Assembly: GCF_002115755.1 (NCBI RefSeq)
Contig: NZ_JFKA01000003.1
Coordinates: forward strand, 186,001 to 250,000
DNA from: Thalassospira mesophila
GTDB taxonomy: Bacteria; Pseudomonadota; Alphaproteobacteria; Rhodospirillales; Thalassospiraceae
DNA length: 64,000 bases
Direction: 5' to 3'
The position numbers and the translations under genes were made by a program. How positions within the stretch are numbered: the first letter of the stretch is position 1; every line of letters starts with the position of its first letter. Below, one piece after another: positions 1-8,597 of the stretch. Under the pieces are notes generated by a model. The model was not told where the DNA came from. It did not search any database and was given only the letters and a program-made list of their open reading frames with translations.

Positions 1-1
1 C

Positions 2-466
2 TATGCCTTGCGCAACGGGGTGCAAGGGGCAATTCGGGGCGATCTTTTAATGCTGGCGGCAATTGTGGTATGCGGCCTTGGCTATGCCGAAGGGGCAACC
101 TTGTCGCGCAAGATCGGCGGCTGGCAGGTGATTTGCTGGGCGCTGGTCGTTGCCTTGCCCCTGATGCTGGTCTTGCTGGTTTTCACCATGCCCGATGATT
201 TGCAGAACATTGGCAGGGCGTCGTGGTGGTCGCTGGGTTATGTCGCGGTTTTTAGCAGCCTGATCGGTTTTTTATTGTGGTATCGCGGGCTGGCATTGGG
301 TGGCATTGGCGCCGTCGGGCAATTGCAATTGTTACAGCCGTTTTTTGGCATGGTATTGGCCGCGGCTGTTTTGTCAGAAACCGTGGACCCGGCAATGGTG
401 ATGATCACCGTGGCGGTGATTGCCTGTGTTTTTGGCGCCAAGCGGTTTGCAAAACCGGCCCGGTAA
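2..466 (+). CDS. EamA/DMT family transporter, C-terminal part (5' truncated by window edge)
   Basis: The reading frame is open to the left edge, so the start lies outside the window and only about 154 residues are seen. They contain roughly five hydrophobic segments and the C-terminal EamA pattern: a segment near SLIGFLLWYRGLALGG followed by GAVGQLQLLQPFFGM, then a last helix and a basic end. EamA proteins are ten-helix inner-membrane exporters of metabolites or amino acids, and this is the second half of the duplicated five-helix unit. Substrate cannot be read from sequence. A TTG at position 8 is an internal codon, not a credible start. The gene is followed by a 112-nt gap and the carbonic anhydrase gene on the same strand. 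Confidence 0.85.
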   Translation, partial: YALRNGVQGAIRGDLLMLAAIVVCGLGYAEGATLSRKIGGWQVICWALVVALPLMLVLLVFTMPDDLQNIGRASWWSLGYVAVFSSLIGFLLWYRGLALGGIGAVGQLQLLQPFFGMVLAAAVLSETVDPAMVMITVAVIACVFGAKRFAKPAR

Positions 467-578
467 GGCTGGTTCACGCGGTTTGGCTGATTTGGTTGTG
501 CTGTGTGTTTCCTTGTCGCGGCGAAGGCGCTAAGCTGCGCCAAATCATTCCCGCAACGAGACAGGGACGACAGATATT

Positions 579-1139
579 ATGCCAACAATCCTGAAATACC
601 GCGATGCTGTGCCGCAAATTGATGAAACAACCTTTATCGCGCCTAATGCCACGATCATTGGTGATGTGGAAATTGGCCCGGAAACCGGGATTTGGTTTGG
701 CTGTGTCATTCGGGGTGATGTGCATGAAATTCGCATCGGGGCGCGCACCAATATTCAGGATTTAACCATGGTGCATGTCGCCAAGGGTAAATTTGGCACT
801 TATATCGGCGATGATGTTACCATTGGTCATTCTGCCGTCATTCACGCCTGCACCCTTGAAGACCGCAGTTTTGTGGGCATGGGGGCCACGGTGATGGATG
901 GCTGTGTGATTGAACAGGGTGCCATGCTGGGCGCGGGTGCCTTGTTATCGCCGGGAAAACGCATTCCGGCGGGCGAATTGTGGGCCGGTATTCCGGCGCG
1001 CAAGGTGCGTGAACTGACCCAGGAAGAAATCGAATTTTTCAAGGTCTCTGCCGATCGTTATGCCGCGCTGGCAGCGGAATATCGCACCGGTATTGCATCG
1101 GGCGACGCGGTTATTTCCCTGCCGGACGCCCCAAGCTGA
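579..1139 (+). CDS. Gamma-carbonic anhydrase family protein (hexapeptide-repeat)
   Basis: This 186-residue protein is built almost entirely of left-handed beta-helix hexapeptide repeats (NATIIGDVEIG, SFVGMGATVMDGCVIEQGAMLGAGALLSPG). It resembles YrdA/PaaY/Cam-type gamma-carbonic anhydrases, which form trimers with metal bound between subunits by three histidines. Candidate ligands are the His in MVHVAKG and the two in IGHSAVIHAC. The family hydrates CO2 or is a structural homologue lacking activity; which applies here cannot be told. The C-terminal helix (LTQEEIEFFKVSADRYAALAAEYR) is the usual trimer-packing helix. ATG at 579 gives the full N-terminus. It probably forms its own transcription unit. 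Confidence 0.9.
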   Translation: MPTILKYRDAVPQIDETTFIAPNATIIGDVEIGPETGIWFGCVIRGDVHEIRIGARTNIQDLTMVHVAKGKFGTYIGDDVTIGHSAVIHACTLEDRSFVGMGATVMDGCVIEQGAMLGAGALLSPGKRIPAGELWAGIPARKVRELTQEEIEFFKVSADRYAALAAEYRTGIASGDAVISLPDAPS

Positions 1140-1330
1140 CGCGCCGGTTTTTGCCCCGGTTTCTGATCATTTACCACATCATTGCGATATCTGTTCTTTG
1201 GGGCCGGTATCGCAATTTTTATGTGTGAAACAGATTGCTTGAAGCGCGCGAGCCTCTGCGCTAAGAGCTTTTATATATTATACAATTTAAAAATTGCGGC
1301 ATCAGATCGCGATAGGGATGGACCGAAACC

Positions 1331-2233
1331 ATGACTCGCTGGCAAGCCAATGGCGTTATTCTGTTTGTGGCCCTGATTTGGGGCACAACCTTTGTTGTGC
1401 AGCAAACCAGCATGGACAGCATCGGCCCGTTTTATTTTACCGGCGTGCGGTTTTTGCTCGGTACCGTGGCCGTTCTGCCGTTTGCCCTGCGCGAGGTTTC
1501 GCGCCTGTATGTGGCGGGATATCGTTTTTCGCGTCGCGATAAACTGGGCTTGCTGGCAACTGGCATTGCCATGTTTCTGGCCTCTATCTTGCAGCAAATC
1601 GGCATCATGGATACGTCGGTTACCAATGCCGCGTTTTTAACCGCCTTTTATGTGCCGACCGTGCCCATTCTGGCGTTGCTGGTGTTTCGCATTGTGCCGC
1701 ATTGGGCGGTTTGGCCCGGCGGGGTTTTGTGCGTTATGGGCACCTATATGCTCAGCGGCGGTGATTTGTCCGGTTTGGGCAGCGGTGATTTCTGGGTGAT
1801 TGGCAGCGCCTTTTTCTGGGCGTGCCAGGTGGTGCTGGTGGGCATTATGGCAAAGCGCACCCGTGCGCCCCTAACCGTTGCTGCCGTGCAGTTTTTTGTC
1901 ACCGGTGTTTTGGGCATGGCCATGGGCACCGTTACCGAAGATTTCAGCCTGCAATCGGTTTACGGGGCCGGGTTTGAAATTTTATATGCCGGTATCATGT
2001 CGGCCGGGGTGGCCTTTACCTTGCAATGCGTGGCGCAAAATTACACCGAAGCCGCCGATGCCGCGATTATCATGAGTGCCGAGGCCGTTTTTGCCGCCAT
2101 TGCCGGGGCCATATTTTTGGGCGAGCGCCTGTTGCCAATGGAATATGCCGGATGCGGCCTGATTTTGGCGGCCATTATTGGCGTGCAGCTGATGCCGTTG
2201 CTGCGTCGTCGCCGCCGTGTTGCTGCTGTTTAG
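1331..2233 (+). CDS. EamA/DMT family transporter
   Basis: This 300-residue membrane protein has about ten hydrophobic segments in two EamA halves. The first begins with ALIWGTTFVVQQTSMDSIGPFYFTG, typical of EamA N-terminal helices, and the second ends in SAEAVFAAIAGAIFLGERL, the conserved glutamate-containing loop of the last repeat. The end is basic (LLRRRRR), expected for the cytoplasmic side. The length matches the family. It is a predicted inner-membrane exporter with unknown substrate. ATG at 1331 starts just before the first helix. It is the second EamA gene in 2.3 kb but not an obvious tandem copy of the one at the left edge. Confidence 0.9.
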   Translation: MTRWQANGVILFVALIWGTTFVVQQTSMDSIGPFYFTGVRFLLGTVAVLPFALREVSRLYVAGYRFSRRDKLGLLATGIAMFLASILQQIGIMDTSVTNAAFLTAFYVPTVPILALLVFRIVPHWAVWPGGVLCVMGTYMLSGGDLSGLGSGDFWVIGSAFFWACQVVLVGIMAKRTRAPLTVAAVQFFVTGVLGMAMGTVTEDFSLQSVYGAGFEILYAGIMSAGVAFTLQCVAQNYTEAADAAIIMSAEAVFAAIAGAIFLGERLLPMEYAGCGLILAAIIGVQLMPLLRRRRRVAAV

Positions 2234-2286
2234 GGTTTTTGGTCGATGAAAGTCAGGATTAAGGGACGCTTTTTCGCGGTTCAGTC

Positions 2287-2300
2287 TTGACCTTTGTCAA
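2287..2300 (+). promoter_or_regulatory. FNR/FixK-type binding site upstream of cytochrome c peroxidase
   Basis: The sequence TTGACCTTTGTCAA is a perfect TTGAC-N4-GTCAA palindrome, the half-site form used by FNR/CRP-family oxygen-response regulators. It lies 75 nt upstream of the ATG at 2375. Bacterial di-haem peroxidases are often induced under low oxygen by FNR-type regulators, which fits. The site also argues against the longer reading frame start at 2294/2300, because the operator would then overlap the start codon. Binding is inferred. Confidence 0.65.
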
Positions 2301-2374
2301 TGAATGGCACAGATAGGGACGGTAGAAAGCAATTCAGAATGATTTGCGGTCACATAGCGCCTGAAAGTCCCATC

Positions 2375-3709
2375 ATGAACAGCTCCCCCGAAAAATACCA
2401 ACCGTCGCTGCCGGTGCGTCATCGCCCCTGGCAAAACAGGGCGATGAGCTGTGGTGTGGCTCTTGCCGTTTTGGGGATGTTTGCAGGACCCGTGCTGGCC
2501 GCTGGCAATGCCGCTGGCGCTGTGACCAACCCGGATCAGGACGCTGCAAACAGGGGTGCCCATGCGCAGGATGGGTCATCAGTCGCGTTCAAGACACTGT
2601 CCGATCTGGGCGAGGCGCTTTATTTTGATACCAATCTGTCTAAAAACCGCACCCAGGCCTGTGCCAGTTGCCACGACCCCGATACGGCCTTTCGCGATCC
2701 GCGCGACAGCATTGCCAACGGGTCGTTTTCAATGGGCGATGACGGCGCTTCCTTTGGTGATCGCAATGCGCCGATGGCGGCCTATGCCCGCCTGGCCCCC
2801 GATTTTCACATTACCAAAGATGGCATCCCGGTGGGTGGGCAGTTTTGGGACGGGCGCGCCAAAGACCTCGCCGCACAGGCCGGTGGACCGCCGTTAAACC
2901 CGGTGGAAATGGGCATGGGCGGCGCACATGATGTTGTGTCGCGCCTGAAAGAAGACCAGGATTATGTCACGGCGTTTAAAGCGTTGTTTGACCAAAATAT
3001 ATGGGATGATGACGACGCGGCCTTTAGTGCTATGACGCAGGCGATTGCCGCCTTTGAAAAAACCGGCCAGTTCACCCCGTTTGATTCAAAATATGACCGC
3101 TGGCTGCGCGGTGAATATAAAATGAACCCGAACGAGGAACTTGGCCGGGTGCTGTTCTTTTCGCAGCAATTCACCAATTGCAATGAATGCCATCAGTTGA
3201 AATCGGCCGGGGCCGAAGGTGAAACCTTCACCAATTATCAGTACCATAATATTGGCGTGCCCCAGAACCGTGCCCAGCGCACAAGCGATGGCAGAAACCC
3301 CGATTTTGTCGATAACGGGTTACTTGATAACCCCGAAATTACCGACCCGTCCTTCAAGGGCAAATACAAGGTACCGTCCCTGCGCAATGTCGCGGTAACA
3401 GCGCCCTATATGCATAATGGTGTTTTTCACGACCTTAAAACCGTGATCCGCTTTTATAACAAATATAACAGCCGGTCCAAGGCCGCCCAGATTAACAATG
3501 AAACCCACAAGCCGTGGGCCGCGCCCGAGGTGCCCGATACCCTGTCGATGACGGAACTTGAAAAGGGTGATGCGCTGGACAGCCGCCGCGAAAACGCCCT
3601 TGTTGCGTTTTTAAAAACCCTGACCGACAAACGCTATGAACCGCTTTTGGCGGCGCAGGAACAGGCTGCCAAAGAAGCCAAAGCGGAACAAAAAGCGCAG
3701 AAACAATAA
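2375..3709 (+). CDS. Di-haem cytochrome c peroxidase / MauG family protein
   Basis: From ATG 2375 the product is 444 residues. An N-terminal signal peptide ends around FAGPVLAAGNA, directing it to the periplasm. Two c-type haem motifs are visible, CASCH near residues 96-100 and CNECH near 269-273, the spacing of the two-domain bacterial cytochrome c peroxidases that reduce H2O2 to water with electrons from small cytochromes. The late motif APYMHNGVFHDLKTVIRFYN is typical of the C-terminal haem domain. The tail is Lys/Ala/Gln-rich. An upstream in-frame start at 2294/2300 is disfavoured because the FNR-type box overlaps it. Peroxidase rather than MauG-like cofactor maturase is favoured but not proven. 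Confidence 0.9.
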   Translation: MNSSPEKYQPSLPVRHRPWQNRAMSCGVALAVLGMFAGPVLAAGNAAGAVTNPDQDAANRGAHAQDGSSVAFKTLSDLGEALYFDTNLSKNRTQACASCHDPDTAFRDPRDSIANGSFSMGDDGASFGDRNAPMAAYARLAPDFHITKDGIPVGGQFWDGRAKDLAAQAGGPPLNPVEMGMGGAHDVVSRLKEDQDYVTAFKALFDQNIWDDDDAAFSAMTQAIAAFEKTGQFTPFDSKYDRWLRGEYKMNPNEELGRVLFFSQQFTNCNECHQLKSAGAEGETFTNYQYHNIGVPQNRAQRTSDGRNPDFVDNGLLDNPEITDPSFKGKYKVPSLRNVAVTAPYMHNGVFHDLKTVIRFYNKYNSRSKAAQINNETHKPWAAPEVPDTLSMTELEKGDALDSRRENALVAFLKTLTDKRYEPLLAAQEQAAKEAKAEQKAQKQ

Positions 3710-3727
3710 TTTGACGCACGATTAATC

Positions 3728-3767
3728 CACCGGCCAAGCTGCGTAAACAGGTGCTGCCTGGCCGGTG
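3728..3767. terminator. Possible bidirectional hairpin between convergent genes
   Basis: A 9-bp inverted repeat (CACCGGCCA ... TGGCCGGTG) sits between the 3' ends of the peroxidase gene (+) and the dehydrogenase gene (-). There is no clear T tract on either side, so intrinsic termination is uncertain. Confidence 0.4.
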
Positions 3768-3786
3768 ATGATTGCAGATGTGCGGG

Positions 3787-4668
3787 TTAAACCGGTTGTT
3801 TGTTCAACGTTTCAATGACAGCACTTTGCGCAAGATCGCCAAAACCAATGGCCGTTGCATGGTTAAACACGGTGCTGGCGGCTTTGCCGACCGGCAAGGA
3901 CAGTTCAAGTTCGCGGGCCAGTTGCAGGGCATATCCGGCATCCTTTGCCCGCAAGGCAGTGGTAAAGTGAATGCCTTCATGGTGGTTATGCGCCACCATG
4001 CCGGGCAGGGCCATGGTGGCGGGGCCGCTGGCAAGTGCGCCATTGGCAAATGTATGGGCCACCTGTTCACTGTCCAGCCCGGCTTTTTGCGCTACGGCCA
4101 TTAATTCGGCCACAGCGGCAATGTGAACCGCGCCAATCAGGTTATTCATCAGCTTGTAAATGGTTCCGGTTCCGGCAGTGCCGAAATGGATAATTTTGCT
4201 GGCCACGGCCTCAAGCACCGGGCGGGCGCGTTCAAGAACGGCCAGATCGGCCCCGATCAGAAAAACCGTTTCGCCGCGGGCTACCTGGTCGGGCACGGCG
4301 GTGACCGGCGCATCGATATAGGGAATGTTTTGGGCATCCATAATATCGGCAAGTTCACGCACAAAACCGTGCGACAGGGTCGAGCATTCAATTGCAATTG
4401 TTCCCGGTGCGATGGCATCAAGGGCACCATCATCGCCCAGCCATACATGGCGGGAAGCCGTATCGTCGGCCATGAACGATATCACAAACTGGCAATTTTC
4501 CACGGCATCGGCAGGGGTGTCACAGGCAATGGCCCCGCGTTCAACCAGCGGTGCCAGCTTTTCGGTGCTGCGATTCCAGACACGGATTGTGTATCCCGTC
4601 GATAACAGACAAGTGATCATGGCGCTGGCCATGCGTCCAGCCCCCAAAAAGCCGATTGTGGTGGTCAT
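3787..4668 (-). CDS. NAD(P)-dependent beta-hydroxyacid dehydrogenase (3-hydroxyisobutyrate dehydrogenase family)
   Basis: The product is 293 residues from ATG 4668, which has GGA upstream at suitable spacing; an alternative ATG at 4686 adds six residues. The N-terminus has the Rossmann motif GFLGAGRMASAMI. The family substrate motif appears as DAPVTAVPDQVARG, and the catalytic lysine lies in YKLMNNLIGAVHIAA. Family members oxidise 3-hydroxyisobutyrate, tartronate semialdehyde, 6-phosphogluconate-like acids or succinic semialdehyde. The usual DAPVSGG is altered to DAPVTAV, so the substrate is unclear. It is cytoplasmic and transcribed away from phaC's terminator as a single gene. Confidence 0.88.
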   Translation of the reverse strand: MTTTIGFLGAGRMASAMITCLLSTGYTIRVWNRSTEKLAPLVERGAIACDTPADAVENCQFVISFMADDTASRHVWLGDDGALDAIAPGTIAIECSTLSHGFVRELADIMDAQNIPYIDAPVTAVPDQVARGETVFLIGADLAVLERARPVLEAVASKIIHFGTAGTGTIYKLMNNLIGAVHIAAVAELMAVAQKAGLDSEQVAHTFANGALASGPATMALPGMVAHNHHEGIHFTTALRAKDAGYALQLARELELSLPVGKAASTVFNHATAIGFGDLAQSAVIETLNKQPV

Positions 4669-4735
4669 GCTTGTATCCGTTCGCATTTAAAAACAGGGTC
4701 CAGATTACGTGATTAAAGGAAACATCCTCTAAGCG

Positions 4736-4773
4736 AAAAAAGCGACCGGAATATGGATCCGGTCGCTTTTATT
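4736..4773 (-). terminator. Rho-independent terminator of phaC
   Basis: A 12-bp stem (AAAGCGACCGGA / TCCGGTCGCTTT) with a 7-nt loop lies immediately 3' of phaC. On the minus strand it is followed by a T run. The T run on the plus side makes it potentially bidirectional. Confidence 0.88.
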
Positions 4774-4818
4774 ACACCCGTGGGGCCGATTTTTTTGTCA
4801 AAACGGGTTGGTTTATGG

Positions 4819-6618
4819 TTATGGCCGCACTTTCACATATTCGCCCGGTGCCGGGCCGATAACCTTGCGGTCGCCATCGCCCGGTTGGCGGGCATCAACC
4901 TCGCCACCGGTGCGGCGGCTGATCCAGTTTTGCCAGTCGGTCCACCATGAACCTTCGTGCTGGGTGGCTTTTTCCAGCCATTGGTCCGGTTCGGCGGGGT
5001 TGCGGTTATAGGTCCAGTGGCAATATTTTTTCGAGGCGGGCGGGTTGACCACACCGGCAATATGCCCCGATGCAGACAGCACGAATTTAACCTGCCCCGA
5101 TAAAAGCTGCGTTCCGGCATAGGTGGCCTTCCACGGTGCGATATGGTCTTCGCGGGTGGACAGGAAATAGGCCGGAATTTTAATATCGCGCAGGTCAATG
5201 CGTTCACCCAGAATGCTGATGCCACCTGGCTCGCGCAGAAGGTTTTTCTGGTACATGTTGCGCAGATAAAAACTGTGCATCGCCTTTGGCATCCGGGTCG
5301 AATCCGAATTCCAGTACAACAGGTCAAACGGGAACGGGTCTTTGCCCAGCATGTAGTTATTGACCACAAACGACCAGATCAGGTCGTTGGCGCGCAGCAT
5401 GTTGAACGATGTCGCCATGTCGCGACCTTCGAGAAAACCGTCCTTTGCCATCTTTTGTTCCAGGCTTTCGATCTGTTCTTCGTCAATAAAGACCGAAAGT
5501 TCGCCCGGGTTTTCAAAATCTGTCAGGGTGGTCAGAAAGGTTGCCGATTTAATGCGGTCATCGTTCTTTTTGGCCATATAGGCCAGGGTCGATGTCAGCA
5601 ATGTGCCACCCAGGCAATAGCCAATGGCATTGATGTCGCTTTCGCCGGTGGCTTCCTGAATCATGTCCAGGGCGGTAAGGATGCCTTCCTTGGCGTAATC
5701 GGAAAACGATTTTTCCGCCAGTTCGCTATCGGGGTTAACCCAGGACAGGACAAAAACGGTGTGTCCCTGTTCAACCGCCCATTTGATAAACGAATTTCCC
5801 GGGCGCAAATCGAGAATGTAATATTTGTTGATCCAGGGCGGAATGATCATTAACGGGCGTTTGGCAACCTTGTCGGTCGACGGGGTATATTGCAGCAATT
5901 CCATCAAATCGGTTTTGCCAATGACGGCACCCGGTGTGGTGGCAACATTTTCGCCCACCTTAAAGGCATCAAGGTCGGTCATTTTGATCTGAAGTTTGCC
6001 TTTGCCCCGCTCAAGGTCATCGAGCAGGTTTTGCAAACCCTTGACCAGGTTTTCCCCACCCGATTCGAGGGTGGTGCGTAAAACTTCGGGGTTGGTCATT
6101 AAAAAATTGGTTGGCGATATGGCATCGACAAACTGGCGGGTATAAAAATCGACCTTCTGGGCGGTTTTGTCATCCAGTCCGTCAACATCATGCACCAGGC
6201 TTTGAACCCATTGCGAGGACAGCAAATAAGATTGTTTGATATAATCAAAAACCTCGTTTTCTTCCCAGGCTTCGTCGCGAAAACGACGGTCCCCTTGCAT
6301 CGGGGCGGCTACCGGCTCGGGGGCCTCGCCCATCATGCGCAGCGTGGTGTTTTGCCACAACTGCATGTAATTTTGCCACAGTTCCATTTGCGCCTCGACC
6401 AGTTTGGTCGGGTTTCGCATCATATGGTGGCATAATTCCATGAAGGCAGAGCCGATATTTAACGGGTCAGGGTTGGCGATATTGGGGTCGTCTGCCTGGC
6501 GCGACAGAAAATCAGCAACAAGACGCTGGCTCCTTTCCGCGATTTCGGCCATCGTGGCTGAAAGTTCTTCGGGGTCGGGACTTGAATTTTCGGTTTCGCT
6601 GGCCTGTTGATCGGTCAT
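4819..6618 (-). CDS. phaC: Class I poly(3-hydroxyalkanoate) synthase
   Basis: PhaC polymerises (R)-3-hydroxyacyl-CoA into PHA granules in the cytoplasm. From ATG 6618, preceded by a strong AAGGAAGG ribosome binding site, the product is 599 residues, the class I length. The alpha/beta-hydrolase core carries the lipase-like box GYCLGGT with the nucleophile Cys near residue 335, Asp near 491 (STREDHIAPW) and His near 519 (SGHIAGVVN), in the order and spacing of the known catalytic triad. The N-terminal 180 residues match the variable PhaC N-domain. An upstream ATG at 6657 lacks a ribosome binding site. No phaA, phaB, phasin or phaR lies nearby, so the pathway is dispersed. A terminator follows. 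Confidence 0.96.
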   Translation of the reverse strand: MTDQQASETENSSPDPEELSATMAEIAERSQRLVADFLSRQADDPNIANPDPLNIGSAFMELCHHMMRNPTKLVEAQMELWQNYMQLWQNTTLRMMGEAPEPVAAPMQGDRRFRDEAWEENEVFDYIKQSYLLSSQWVQSLVHDVDGLDDKTAQKVDFYTRQFVDAISPTNFLMTNPEVLRTTLESGGENLVKGLQNLLDDLERGKGKLQIKMTDLDAFKVGENVATTPGAVIGKTDLMELLQYTPSTDKVAKRPLMIIPPWINKYYILDLRPGNSFIKWAVEQGHTVFVLSWVNPDSELAEKSFSDYAKEGILTALDMIQEATGESDINAIGYCLGGTLLTSTLAYMAKKNDDRIKSATFLTTLTDFENPGELSVFIDEEQIESLEQKMAKDGFLEGRDMATSFNMLRANDLIWSFVVNNYMLGKDPFPFDLLYWNSDSTRMPKAMHSFYLRNMYQKNLLREPGGISILGERIDLRDIKIPAYFLSTREDHIAPWKATYAGTQLLSGQVKFVLSASGHIAGVVNPPASKKYCHWTYNRNPAEPDQWLEKATQHEGSWWTDWQNWISRRTGGEVDARQPGDGDRKVIGPAPGEYVKVRP

Positions 6619-6820
6619 GGCGCCTTCCTTTATGATATCGCCCGTCATAATCGGCACGTAGGTTGAAACACTGCTTGATCAAAAGCTTATCATATCCTTA
6701 GACTTTCGCAGCCTAACGTGCCACGAGGGCATGATACAAGAAATATAAGATGACGTGTTTGTCGCAGATCATATGTCGATCATATGCACGTGTTTCTTCA
6801 TTTTGGAGCTAGGAATACCA

Positions 6821-8461
6821 ATGGGTGTCACGAAACCGACTTTGCGCGCCAGGCATAAACAGCCGGGCTTGCGCGGTCTTCTTCAAACAGGGTCAGCATT
6901 GGCCGTGATCTTGATGTTGGGGGCCTGTTCGTCGGTGCCTGATGCCATTAATCCGGTTGAATGGGGCAAAAGCATTGGCGATGTCTTTACCGGCGACGAC
7001 GGCCCGCAAAAATCGGAACAGCCGATTCCCGGTCAGGAAAACGACTATCCCCGCCTTGCCGATACCCCGAGCCGCCCGGTCGTGACCGGCGATACCGAGC
7101 GCGACACCCTGATCGCAGGACTTGCTGCTGACCGGGCCAATGCCAAATACACGGCGACCAGAGCAACCAGTGCGACCCCTGGTGCAACAGGCCAGGTTGG
7201 CCATGTTGCCGTTAACCCGATTGCGCCGCAGGGTAGCCCGGCCACGAATGCCGCCGTTCCCGCAACACCGGCCCCGTCAAACAGTACCCCCGCGCAGGCC
7301 ATGGCGCCAGCCGCACCGGCAAAGCAAAATGCAGCCCCGGCAAAAATGCCCGAACCTGCCGCTGCCATCCCCGAACCTGCACCGGCAGATTTAAAGGCAA
7401 CACCGATCGCGGATGCCGATAAATCATCCAGCGGGTCGCAGATCGTGGATCAATGGAACGCCAAGGCGGCCAGTAACCCGTTGCCTGTGCCCAAGGCCGC
7501 CAAATTGCCCGATGCCCCCACGCTGACAGCCGATGATGCCGGGTCTTCTGAACCCGTTACGCCTGCCACCAGGGCACGGGCCGAAGCGAAAGCCGCCGCT
7601 GCGGCGCAAACGCAGGGCAAGGCCGCGATTAACGGCGCACCGCCGGTCCCCGCCGCGCCGAAACTGGCGCCCAAAAAACTTGATGCGGCACCGCCTGTTC
7701 CAAAGGCAGGCAGTGCGTCGGCACCAGATTCTGCATCAGCTCCGGCATCGTCTTCTGAAACGGCCGCTTCATCGAAACCGGTGCAGCCTGCGCCGGTCGC
7801 ACCGGATGCCGACCCGGTGATGACCCAGTATCAACGCCGCCTGGCCGAAGGGCAGGGCCAGTTTGACAAGGAACCGATGCCGTCTGGCAGCAGCAGCGGC
7901 ACGGGCGGAGATTTTGATTATTCGATGTATACCGACAACGGGTCGGTCAAGGTCGATGAAAGCCAGCTTGGCAATGACGTGCCGCCAGCACCCGTGATTG
8001 GCGATATTGGCAGCAATGACGGGCCGATTGGCGAAACCCCCGATGAATTGCTGGCATCCCGTCTGGGGGTAAAGGCTGTCACCCGGTTGCCCGATGGCAC
8101 GGACAAGTCGCAGGTTGCACAAATTCAGTTTGCCTATGGTTCGGCCAAACTGGCCAGCACCGATGTGGCGGTTTTGCGCAAGGTGGCCATCGCCTGGAAA
8201 AAACACAATACCGCCAGCCTGAAGGTGATTGGCCACGCATCGGCGCGGACTGAAAACATGTCGATCGAGGAACACGAAAAAACCAATCGCATGATTTCAG
8301 AACGTCGTTCGTCGGCCGTGATCAACCAGTTGCTGGCCCTAGGCGTTAACCCTGACGCCATTTATGTTTCGGCCGAAGGTGCGTCTGATCCCCGCTATTT
8401 TGAAGGGGTTCCGGCCGGTGAGGCCGGAAACCGTCGCGTCGAAATCTTTATGGATTATTGA
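6821..8461 (+). CDS. OmpA-family outer-membrane lipoprotein with long Ala/Pro-rich linker
   Basis: ATG 6821 with AGGA upstream gives 546 residues; an upstream ATG at 6755 would bury the signal sequence. The N-terminus is basic, then hydrophobic, ending in the lipobox LGAC, so it is a predicted lipoprotein. Residues about 60-390 are low-complexity Ala/Pro/Lys/Ser, probably an extended periplasmic spacer. The last 120 residues form an OmpA C-terminal peptidoglycan-binding domain: FAYGSAKLASTDVAVLRKVA, VIGHASARTE, and a final GNRRVEIFM. This layout suggests an anchor linking the outer membrane to peptidoglycan across a wide gap, like Pal with a long linker. It stands alone and ends in a strong terminator. 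Confidence 0.88.
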   Translation: MGVTKPTLRARHKQPGLRGLLQTGSALAVILMLGACSSVPDAINPVEWGKSIGDVFTGDDGPQKSEQPIPGQENDYPRLADTPSRPVVTGDTERDTLIAGLAADRANAKYTATRATSATPGATGQVGHVAVNPIAPQGSPATNAAVPATPAPSNSTPAQAMAPAAPAKQNAAPAKMPEPAAAIPEPAPADLKATPIADADKSSSGSQIVDQWNAKAASNPLPVPKAAKLPDAPTLTADDAGSSEPVTPATRARAEAKAAAAAQTQGKAAINGAPPVPAAPKLAPKKLDAAPPVPKAGSASAPDSASAPASSSETAASSKPVQPAPVAPDADPVMTQYQRRLAEGQGQFDKEPMPSGSSSGTGGDFDYSMYTDNGSVKVDESQLGNDVPPAPVIGDIGSNDGPIGETPDELLASRLGVKAVTRLPDGTDKSQVAQIQFAYGSAKLASTDVAVLRKVAIAWKKHNTASLKVIGHASARTENMSIEEHEKTNRMISERRSSAVINQLLALGVNPDAIYVSAEGASDPRYFEGVPAGEAGNRRVEIFMDY

Positions 8462-8493
8462 GCGTAAAAAAGGTACATCCTTCGAATTGTACG

Positions 8494-8534
8494 GCGCGCC
8501 ACCAGGATAAAGCCGGGTGGCGCGCAATTTTTTT
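8494..8534 (+). terminator. Rho-independent terminator of the OmpA-family gene
   Basis: A 10-bp perfect stem (GCGCGCCACC / GGTGGCGCGC) with a 12-nt loop is followed by AATTTTTTT, just after the stop codon at 8461. Confidence 0.92.
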
Positions 8535-8597
8535 CAATAAGAGGTCGCTATTTTCGCATAAAGTTGCGTGAGGCGAGTTTGACAAGGATACAGGATA

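Noticed and set aside
4711-4731. A sequence resembling the right end of the MITE (ATTAAAGGAAACATCCTCTA)
   Set aside because: It matches the MITE end in about 18 of 20 positions, but no second terminal repeat lies nearby, so it could be a chance match or a degraded end; not enough to call an element.
5143-5853. A 236-codon plus-strand frame
   Set aside because: It lies antisense inside phaC, whose triad and start are clear; it has no recognisable domain.
6668-6694. Possible FNR site TTGAT ... TATCA before the OmpA-type gene
   Set aside because: The half-sites are spaced by eight bases rather than four, so it does not fit the consensus.
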